Positions 1 to 6,021 of a stretch of DNA of 6,751 bases are shown piece by piece. Where the stretch lies: NCBI GenBank assembly GCA_964510065.1, contig CAZEAC010000133.1, positions 1 to 6,751 on the forward strand, read 5' to 3'. The translations under genes were made by a program, and so were the position numbers. This stretch comes from CAZEAC01 sp964510065. Lineage in GTDB: Bacteria; Bdellovibrionota_C; UBA2361; CAIXSY01. Each line of letters begins with the position of its first letter. Positions within the stretch are counted from its first letter, which is position 1. The notes beneath the pieces were generated by a model. That model was not told the origin of the DNA. It ran no database searches and saw nothing but the letters and a program-made list of their open reading frames with translations.

Positions 1-86
1 TTCTCGCAAAGATCGCCGAAAGGCCAGCGAAGACGAAATGCATAGTTTTTCAGAGATTCCTTAGTTGTAGGACTCACACAAGTTAC
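1..86 (-). other. Probable out-of-frame continuation of the caspase-fold domain
   Basis: Reading in the -1 frame from the last codons of the peptidase gene gives 28 sense codons, open to the window edge. They begin VTCVSPTTKES and continue to WPFGDL. In caspase-like folds the Cys strand is followed by a loop and another hydrophobic strand, and VTCVSPT is a good candidate for that strand. The joined reading CHSGSFEE-VTCVSPT needs the shift at or near GAAGAGTAAC (82-91, minus strand). Twenty-eight open codons alone are weak evidence (roughly one in four by chance); the residue pattern is the main argument. It could be a natural frameshift mutation, a sequencing indel, or chance. Confidence 0.5.
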
Positions 87-3019
87 TCTTCGAAGCTACC
101 CGAATGGCAGGCGGTAACACAAACCGTGACTGAGCGGGCAAAAGGGGCGAGGTGCCGGTTGACCATCGACTTAAGGACAGCCTCGGAAAGATTGTACTTG
201 TTCTTAAGAGAAACAGATCCCTGCTCCGCGCTCCCTGAGGTTTGAAAGTGGGGACCTGGAGTAATGCCTGGACTGCTTCCGCCGTGACCGATTACAATAA
301 TCGCGACGTCCTGACCGACTATATTCTGCGCGCAAAATGCTTTAAACTCCGCTTCGAGCTGACTATCCGATTCAACCCGGCGTTCCGTGCTTTTGCATCC
401 GTAACTTTGAGCCAGTGTGCGATTCCATTTGCCTGCTTCGCGAGCGAAGTTCATCCATAGGTCACGCAGGTAATTGTCACCATACAATATGAGCGCATAG
501 CGCGGGCCATCTTTCGGAAGCACTTGGCCATAGTGTAGCTGTGGATTTTGAAGATGGTTTCCAATATCGAGCGAGATGGCACCAAGCTTGCCTTCGAGCA
601 CTCGCGAGGTACCCCAGGTCGCCCAACGCACAGGATGAGTTACCACGACACCATAATCTTTCAATTCTTGCTGTGCAACGTGCTGCGCGTCGATGAGGGT
701 GCGGCCGGGCTTGAGCTGAGCCAACACTCTATTGTCGTATACTGACGACCAGGCGAGTTGGTGCGTGCCACTTGCCGTTAGTACGGATACATTTTCAGCC
801 CACGCAATATTCGGAAAGGCTCTTGTTAGCTTGTCGCGTAAAAAGGCGGCAGTTTCGGGATCACGGTAATCTGTTCGAGTGCTGGACAAGTAACGAAGCG
901 CCTCGCGCATCGGACCACACGAGCGAGCAGAACTTCCGAGGAGATAGAGCAGCTGATTATCCACCACTGAGAAATTGCTCGAGCTTACCTTCTCGAGAGA
1001 GAAGCGCTCGCGTTGAGGAACAAGGTAAAAAGCTTCTACAAAGAGTGATGCCTGTTTGGCAGTCAGATCTTTGATGCAGGAGAGAAGCTCGGTCAATTCA
1101 ATTGCACACTCCATGCTTATTGGCCGAAGCGCGAGACATGGATCGGTCATCATTACCCTTCTTCGTGGCAGCCCATCTACCTGCGAACAAAGCGACCGAA
1201 GGGCAGCGCACTGAGCTTCTACGGTAAGCGCCAAGAAAGGGGGCGAAGTGATTTGCTGACCCACACTCGGCAGCGCCATTGTGTGTGGCTGGCAAATTGT
1301 CGGTAGCCAATCGTTGAGCGTGCCGCCATTACACCATACCGAGAGCCAGCCACGTTCCCGAGCGTTGAGCATGGAAATTGCCGGTGCGAGTCGTTCAAAG
1401 CGCGGACCGAGAGCGTCGCGGAGCTCCTTTTCGAGGTCGAGCTCGCTATGATGCTCTAAAGCTTTTGAACAGCTTTTGAGGAATTCCGGCTTACTTAGAC
1501 CATTTCTTTCGAGAATGTCGAGCGCCGCAAAAACGCCCGGAATGAGATTGTAGCGCCGTTCATAGTTGTCGGTAGCTTTGAGGTTAAGAGAATTGAGCCC
1601 AGCAAAGACCAGTGATTCGAGCGCTCTCGTGAGACGGGTCCTTCCTTGGTGGCTCAGCTTTTCCTTCTCTGACACGTTGCGCAGCACCGAAGCGCTGCCC
1701 GCGCAGAGATGAATGAGAATATCTATACTTCCCCAATTGGTAGCTCGAAGCGTTCCCGAGCTGGCTGAGACTCGGTTCGCAAGTATCTCTTCGATTCGAA
1801 TAAGGCCCTGCTCGAGAAGCTGCTCCCCTAGAACCGGGAGCTTGCATGGAACACTATTGGCTGCGCTTACCGCGCGCGCGGTTTCGCTTAGCGCAAGTGC
1901 GAGCCGATCTTCAGATTGAACGGCGTAGCATGAAATAAATTGAAATCGAACATTATCAGTAGAAGCCTCGCCGCGCGCGTAGCGAAAAGCGCTTTCGCAT
2001 TTTCCCTCAAGGAGTAGGCGTTGGGCGCCGCTGGCAAGCTTTTGCGCCTCGGAAAGGTGCGTTGAGATCATTGAATGGAGCGCGGCGGAGCCTTTGAGCG
2101 GAAACTCGGGCTGCGTGAAATTGTTCAAGCGCGTGGAGATATTGTTCCAAAGCGCGAGCAGATGCACTGATTGCTCGGGGTTAAGTGGCGTTGACGCAAA
2201 TGTTGCTCCTTGCACGAACTTCCATTGCTGTTGGAGAAGTCGGGAAAGCGCTTCGGGATCCCTTACTGACCCCGCGGCTTCCGGCAATCCACGCAACCAT
2301 TCACAATTAGCGCGCGCATGGAGGCAGGCATGCATTCGTTCGTGTGAATCTAAATTTTTATGTGCCAACGCCGCCGCGGCATCCTCGCGCACCAGCGCAG
2401 CAGCGACAAGCTCCGAAGATCCAATAAAATAACTTGAGATTCCCAATTTTCTAAGTTCGTAAAGTGTCTCCTGTTGATACTTGGCGCTGACGATCAATGG
2501 AAATATATGCGCCGCGAAAACTCTGGTCCGTCCATTCAGATCGAGCTTCAGATTGTCTTTCGCATAAACAGCATGCAGCAACCTTGGCGCAAGCGCCGAG
2601 TCAATTTGAAAGATATTTGTTCCGATGCTGGAACAGGAAAGTCCGGGGGTTCGCTCATGAGTGTTGCAGTCGACAAGTTTGACCGCGAAGCCTTCACGGA
2701 TAAGCTGTCCGGCGATTCGATCGCTTTTTGCGAATTCACGGCAAAGCTTTTCAAGTTCGCCGGCCAGGCGTGTTGTATCGATGCTTGTTCCGAGATTCGC
2801 TGCGGCATTAAATACTCGTGCTGCGCCGGCACTTCGAATAATCGGTTCCGGCGGCTTGTTTTTGAGTCGAGCATATTCGAAGCCGTGAAGTGTAAAGAGC
2901 GAGCCGAGGCCGAGACAGGTGTATTTTAGGACCTTGTCTTTGATTGTGGATCTCTTCTTTGCGGGCGTCTGCTCGTGTGCTGCCGCGACAATTTTATCGC
3001 CCTTCGCTATCCACTTCAC
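83..3019 (-). CDS. Membrane-anchored protein with C-terminal caspase-fold cysteine peptidase domain
   Basis: The 978-residue product probably acts as a peptidase outside the cytoplasmic membrane. A basic stretch (residues 21-32) precedes a moderately hydrophobic segment (33-50) that looks like a signal anchor. Residues about 60-250 form a domain of unknown family with an HERMH motif at 226-230. Residues 255-670 look mainly helical and unrecognised. Residues 841-978 resemble the caspase/legumain fold (peptidase families C13/C14): first strand YALILYG (841-847), a strand ending in GHGG with the presumed catalytic His912, and a strand ending in TACHSGSF with the presumed catalytic Cys971. The GTG start is supported by GGAGGA nine bases upstream. 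The frame ends seven residues after the Cys, earlier than this fold allows, and the -1 frame continues convincingly. Family placement within C13/C14 is uncertain; the His/Cys dyad is clear. Confidence 0.8.
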   Translation of the reverse strand: MKWIAKGDKIVAAAHEQTPAKKRSTIKDKVLKYTCLGLGSLFTLHGFEYARLKNKPPEPIIRSAGAARVFNAAANLGTSIDTTRLAGELEKLCREFAKSDRIAGQLIREGFAVKLVDCNTHERTPGLSCSSIGTNIFQIDSALAPRLLHAVYAKDNLKLDLNGRTRVFAAHIFPLIVSAKYQQETLYELRKLGISSYFIGSSELVAAALVREDAAAALAHKNLDSHERMHACLHARANCEWLRGLPEAAGSVRDPEALSRLLQQQWKFVQGATFASTPLNPEQSVHLLALWNNISTRLNNFTQPEFPLKGSAALHSMISTHLSEAQKLASGAQRLLLEGKCESAFRYARGEASTDNVRFQFISCYAVQSEDRLALALSETARAVSAANSVPCKLPVLGEQLLEQGLIRIEEILANRVSASSGTLRATNWGSIDILIHLCAGSASVLRNVSEKEKLSHQGRTRLTRALESLVFAGLNSLNLKATDNYERRYNLIPGVFAALDILERNGLSKPEFLKSCSKALEHHSELDLEKELRDALGPRFERLAPAISMLNARERGWLSVWCNGGTLNDWLPTICQPHTMALPSVGQQITSPPFLALTVEAQCAALRSLCSQVDGLPRRRVMMTDPCLALRPISMECAIELTELLSCIKDLTAKQASLFVEAFYLVPQRERFSLEKVSSSNFSVVDNQLLYLLGSSARSCGPMREALRYLSSTRTDYRDPETAAFLRDKLTRAFPNIAWAENVSVLTASGTHQLAWSSVYDNRVLAQLKPGRTLIDAQHVAQQELKDYGVVVTHPVRWATWGTSRVLEGKLGAISLDIGNHLQNPQLHYGQVLPKDGPRYALILYGDNYLRDLWMNFAREAGKWNRTLAQSYGCKSTERRVESDSQLEAEFKAFCAQNIVGQDVAIIVIGHGGSSPGITPGPHFQTSGSAEQGSVSLKNKYNLSEAVLKSMVNRHLAPFARSVTVCVTACHSGSFEE

Positions 3020-3028
3020 CGTGTGATT

Positions 3029-3039
3029 TCCTCCACCTT
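3029..3039 (-). promoter_or_regulatory. Strong Shine-Dalgarno for the caspase-fold gene
   Basis: On the minus strand AAGGTGGAGGA ends nine bases before the GTG at 3019. GGAGGA (3029-3034) is a near-ideal ribosome binding site and decides in favour of the GTG start with initial residues MKWIAKG. Confidence 0.8.
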
Positions 3040-3110
3040 ACGTTATGGCAGGTGAAGGCGGATCTGTAATGAGCAAAGTACTAAACGATTGGCGAATAAT
3101 GGCTGAGTTT

Positions 3111-3473
3111 TCAATTGGTTAGCGCAATTGCTCGCGCCCCAAGCGTGACTCCCCAGGTGCATTCGAAGAAACACATGCCTATTCCGTCTGTTTCTGCAGT
3201 GGAGATGTGCGCAAGCGAATTCTCAGTTTTTGTCGGCGCACCTTCAATGTAGTCTTCCTTACTGAATGCTTCGGAGAGTGGCCGTTTGAAATCGGTGTTG
3301 AAGTAATGCAGGGCGCCGAAATGAGTTTTTTAATCAGGAGCTCCTTTTCGAAGTCGGTGACGTCATTAGGACTTTTGAAGTCGCGCCAACTTTTCAGTAT
3401 TTGAAATATAAGACTTTTCCTGAGATGAGCTCACACTAAACCGTCTATGAAGCACATCAAAGACTTGGCGCAT
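3111..3473 (-). pseudogene. Disrupted small protein gene of unknown function (about 120 codons, two frame breaks)
   Basis: This stretch upstream of the caspase-fold gene lacks a long intact frame but reads as protein in three pieces on the minus strand. An ATG at 3473 opens 35 codons (MRQVFDVLHRRF... to ARLQKS) before TAA at 3366. A different frame then gives NDVTDFEKELLIKK (3326-3367). At the six-A run (3326-3331) the original frame resumes as THFGALHYFNTDFKRPL and runs 71 residues to TGA at 3111. Outer pieces share one frame, so two opposite one-base changes would restore one ORF of about 120 codons. The composition looks like ordinary soluble protein (mixed charge, spaced aromatics). The stop lies 91 bases before the GTG of the next gene, suggesting a former operon partner. 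No family recognised. No good ribosome binding site precedes the ATG, so the start is unsure. Decay and sequencing indels are both possible, and chance is not excluded. Confidence 0.5.
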
Positions 3474-4274
3474 CGTATCAGTGTAATTGATTATCTCGTT
3501 TTTACTATGATCCGCACGGTATCGGTCCTCGCCCGGAAGTCTTACCTAGGAGTGTGCGCCACGAATCAGTGGCGCACACAATCCGTAGGGGCCGAAGCCT
3601 TCGCCGCCACTACCTGTCTTAGCTTGAATTATTCGTGGCGCAGGCTCCTAAATTTTGCAACAACCAGGCTTCGTGGCGGATTCCTTGTCGTTTCTCAGCG
3701 TCTTGTCCGTCTCGCGGCGAACTCCGGTCGGATTTGTGTGCTCGCCGCGCTTTTTGTTGTGTCACCGGCGCCTATAGTTGCCGCAGATGTTACATCGCGG
3801 GCGACTCTTCGCGGAAATCTTGATGCTTCGACTATTGGGATATCTCGAGAGATAATTCCCGCGGCGGTTCGTGCTGGCAAGGCACCTAACGGTACTACCA
3901 CGACGTATGAAGACCTTTTGCAGCTGGCGGCCTTTTCAACAACGCTTTCGCTTGCGGATTCGCGGGGTAGCTATCACACTGTCAACTTAATGTTTTTTCG
4001 AATCGCCGCGAAACGCGCCGTGTGGTTGGTAAATGCGTATGTCAGTAGCGAAGAAGTGGATCCGGAATTGGGCGAAATTGAGAGACCGCGCTTTGTTGGC
4101 GCAACGATCTTACGATTCTCCGCCGCGGGTACTATTAGCAACAGTGACGTTGCGGTGGTTCGCGGTAAAATCCCATGGAGATATGCGGCGCGAGTATCGC
4201 AGGTGCGAATTTCATTCGAGCGCTTTACGCAGCGCGCAAAAACGTCCAATGTCGTAAGGATTCGGGTAGGGTAG
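3447..4274 (+). CDS. Secreted stand-alone FlgE-type hook D2 domain protein
   Basis: Residues 95-113 (ICVLAALFVVSPAPIVAA) look like a signal-peptide core with a VAA cleavage site before D114. From there to the end the protein follows the D2 domain of flagellar hook protein FlgE (FlaE-type domain): ATLRGNLDAST (119-129) matches the ATT..V.GNLDS linker; FSTTLSLADSRGSYHTVNLM (163-182) matches the T.YDSLG..H.L..YF strand pair; a tryptophan follows at 193; ILRFSAAGTI (221-230) matches the L.F...G.L turn; and ISFERFTQ (255-262) matches the l.f..fTQ strand. It stops (RIRVG) where FlgE would go on to D1/D0. No D0/D1 sequence is visible. The first 94 residues are doubtful: no ribosome binding site precedes the ATG, the 5' end overlaps an antisense gene remnant, and a long basic extension before a signal peptide is unusual. 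ATG at 3507 is an alternative start. Confidence 0.7.
   Translation: MKHIKDLAHRISVIDYLVFTMIRTVSVLARKSYLGVCATNQWRTQSVGAEAFAATTCLSLNYSWRRLLNFATTRLRGGFLVVSQRLVRLAANSGRICVLAALFVVSPAPIVAADVTSRATLRGNLDASTIGISREIIPAAVRAGKAPNGTTTTYEDLLQLAAFSTTLSLADSRGSYHTVNLMFFRIAAKRAVWLVNAYVSSEEVDPELGEIERPRFVGATILRFSAAGTISNSDVAVVRGKIPWRYAARVSQVRISFERFTQRAKTSNVVRIRVG
3545..3589 (+). promoter_or_regulatory. Strong hairpin with a competing pairing partner downstream
   Basis: GTGTGCGCCAC (3552-3562) and GTGGCGCACAC (3569-3579) are perfect complements around a six-base loop. The stem can extend outward through GGA/TCC and CCTA/TAGG with small bulges. No T-run follows, so it is not an ordinary intrinsic terminator. The left arm TGCGCCACGAAT (3555-3566) is also a perfect 12-base complement of ATTCGTGGCGCA at 3631-3642, so the two foldings exclude each other. 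It lies inside the annotated 5' part of the hook-domain gene. A leader-type regulatory role is inferred, not shown. Confidence 0.5.
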
Positions 4275-4284
4275 TGCGCGCACT
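4273..4284. other. Perfect 12-base palindrome between convergent stop codons
   Basis: AGTGCGCGCACT fills the short gap between the TAG of the hook-domain gene and the TAA of the 475-residue gene. It has no loop and no T-tract, so it is a poor terminator. A protein-binding site is possible; the site may also be chance. Confidence 0.3.
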
Positions 4285-4285
4285 C

Positions 4286-5713
4286 TTATGCGGTGTCCTT
4301 CGGCTGCGATTTTGTATCGTGCGTGCTTACCATTTCGGCAATGCCGAAAAAATGGAAAAGCCCTAGATCTTTTGGACGCACTCGCGAGGCAAGCCACTCG
4401 TCTTTTACAGTGTTTCTTCGCCAAAAGTAGTGCAGTAATGGTTCAGCACAGCGTTGTGCAATCGTATTCGGTTTCATTCGCTCTTCGATAATCGTATTCA
4501 CTTCTGCAATTGAGCCGATCTTCTCAAGTGATTGCAAGCTTTGTTCGCGCACCGCTTGGTCCAAGACGTTTATGGAGCCTTCGGACGAGATGAGGAGTAG
4601 CCGAAGTAGTGCCCGGCTGTTTCTCACTATGGTGCGGTACCGTGCTCGAAATGTCTTAGCATCAAGCGGCTCCTCATTCAGTCGAGCCTCTTCGCGAATG
4701 GCGCGCCGCGCGACTCTTGGTTCAAGGTAGGCGACGAGTGCTGCTTCTTCGAGGTGATACATTATACGACGCTTGTTTTCTCCCTTTAGCCGAGAGAAGA
4801 AAGGAATCGGATTCTCTAACATCCTCACCATGTACGCGAACGAGAAGAAATCGCGGCGGATAACTGGTGTGTCACCTTCGTAGGACTTTCGCGCCACCAC
4901 GACGAGGTGCCAAGAATCCACATCGGCCTTTGGCTGGCGACCCTGTCCGACTTCAGCCATTACTTCAAGCGCATCTTTTGCGAAAAAGTCGTCGCGAAAA
5001 CGAGAAGCAATTTCAGGGTTTTTCTCGGGATTGATATATACAAGTGGAAATCTTTCCGTAGCTTTTTTTGTCGCCGCGTCAACAATGAAACGTTCAAACC
5101 AATCAGGAAACATCTCGGAGACTCGCTTATTGGGGACGTGGAGGAAAGGTGGGGATCGTCTATTCTTTGCCGGCGGAGCGTCATTAATCAGAAGTGATTC
5201 AGTAATAATACATTGTGGATTTGCACGATAACTCTTGAGGCCAAGATACCCGGCAGCGGCTACAGCGAGACCGGTTCCGATCTCAAGGAGATTCGCCATC
5301 CACGAAGTGGCGCCGCTAAATTTTCTGTCAAACCAGTCAAGAGTTCCTTCCGGCGCAGAATTAGTAGGCGCCGGCTTTTCAATAAGCTCTGAAGGCAGTC
5401 TATTGAGAGTGCGCCAGCTACCCCTATCGCGTACGAGGAAGACGACGCGCTGGGTAACGACCAGTGGAGAACCAGGGGTTGGCGACGCATTCGGTGGTGG
5501 AATTACCTTAACCACGCTTTGAGTAGTCTTGGCAGGAGCAGCCGACTTTAGCATCAGCGTCGTTGGTGCGGGTGAATTACTTTTTGTAACGGCGGGCTTT
5601 TGAGGCGCGGAACTTACGGAAAGAGCCGGTAAGCTCGCAGCGAGAACCAAACTTGCGCCTAAGGCACGAGGAGAAGAAGTGCTCCTTTTTGGACTAAGCG
5701 GTACCATCAGCAT
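4286..5713 (-). CDS. Orphan membrane-anchored envelope protein, function unknown
   Basis: I do not recognise the family. The 475-residue product begins with a typical signal sequence: a basic n-region to R16, a hydrophobic core ALGASLVLAASLPALSV (17-33) and a likely cleavage site after SSA (34-36). A Pro/Ala/Ser/Thr-rich linker follows (36-84), then a short strand-like segment (84-100) and one transmembrane segment (about 143-158, IGTGLAVAAAGYLGL). Residues 165-290 look mixed alpha/beta (for example HLVVVARKSY, 269-278). Residues 290-465 look helical and charged (repeated Arg and Glu, for example EEAALVAYLEPRVARRAI). No catalytic motif or known repeat is evident. The start is ATG at 5713, with a second in-frame ATG two codons later; neither has a clear ribosome binding site. 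It converges on the hook-domain gene with an 11-base gap and lies 308 bases downstream of the Omp85-like gene on the same strand. Confidence 0.75.
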   Translation of the reverse strand: MLMVPLSPKRSTSSPRALGASLVLAASLPALSVSSAPQKPAVTKSNSPAPTTLMLKSAAPAKTTQSVVKVIPPPNASPTPGSPLVVTQRVVFLVRDRGSWRTLNRLPSELIEKPAPTNSAPEGTLDWFDRKFSGATSWMANLLEIGTGLAVAAAGYLGLKSYRANPQCIITESLLINDAPPAKNRRSPPFLHVPNKRVSEMFPDWFERFIVDAATKKATERFPLVYINPEKNPEIASRFRDDFFAKDALEVMAEVGQGRQPKADVDSWHLVVVARKSYEGDTPVIRRDFFSFAYMVRMLENPIPFFSRLKGENKRRIMYHLEEAALVAYLEPRVARRAIREEARLNEEPLDAKTFRARYRTIVRNSRALLRLLLISSEGSINVLDQAVREQSLQSLEKIGSIAEVNTIIEERMKPNTIAQRCAEPLLHYFWRRNTVKDEWLASRVRPKDLGLFHFFGIAEMVSTHDTKSQPKDTA

Positions 5714-6021
5714 TATTGTAGCGGCAATTGGGCACTACTCAAATGTAAGGAGCATTAAAGAGAATTTTGGACACCCAAACCTAGCAGAATGGTTTGTTCA
5801 ATAGTTTTAAAAGGTTAGCTTGATTCGAAGTACCTATTCATTGAGTCTGGGGAGCTCTTCCCGCACTCTGTGACCTCTGTGTCTCTGTGGTCTAAATACT
5901 TTAAAAACCACAGAGACACAGAGGTCCTAGAGTGGGGGAAGGAATACCCGGGGGCAATGTGTAATTTCGATTCGAAGGTAATGAGTAACTACCGCCAAAC
6001 CTCTTCTTGGCAGGCAAAGTT
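5714..6021. other. Intergenic region without a gene
   Basis: This 308-base gap separates two minus-strand genes. It holds the large inverted repeat at 5858-5940 and nothing else I can support. I see no convincing coding frame, no tRNA-like fold, no T-tailed terminator after the Omp85-like gene, and no clear -35/-10 pair before the 475-residue gene. Confidence 0.6.
5858..5940. repeat. 34+34-base inverted repeat of the CACAGAGACACAGAG type
   Basis: The left arm (5858-5891) and right arm (5907-5940) are complementary at 31 of 34 positions; mismatches fall at 5863, 5870 and 5871 of the left arm. The inner 19 bases (ACCTCTGTGTCTCTGTGGT, 5873-5891) pair perfectly around a 15-base A/T-rich spacer. 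The core matches a dispersed palindromic motif I recall from intergenic regions of many bacterial genomes. No transposase gene and no T-tract are present, so it looks like a dispersed repeat element rather than a simple terminator, though it could still block RNA polymerase or exonucleases downstream of the Omp85-like gene. Confidence 0.85.

Noticed and set aside
2474..2929. 151-codon plus-strand open frame
   Set aside because: Antisense to the 978-residue gene, which has a strong ribosome binding site and a recognisable C-terminal domain; the product has no recognisable features.
3207..3404. 65-codon plus-strand open frame in the divergent gap
   Set aside because: It is antisense to the more protein-like disrupted minus-strand reading and has no ribosome binding site or family resemblance.
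3375..3412. Possible promoter for the plus-strand gene (TTGAAG, 17 bases, TATTTG; or TATAAG at 3407)
   Set aside because: The -10 match is only three of six and the better TATAAG has wrong spacing; the region also reads as part of the antisense gene remnant.
3552..3579. Integron attC or CRISPR-type repeat
   Set aside because: There are no attC core sites (GTTRRRY/RYYYAAC), no regular repeat-spacer spacing, and no integrase or cas gene in the window.
4333..4349. TTTCGGC-AAT-GCCGAAA hairpin followed by A residues
   Set aside because: It lies inside the coding region of the 475-residue gene (residues around FFGIAEM) and has no T-tract on the strand that would need to terminate the hook-domain transcript.
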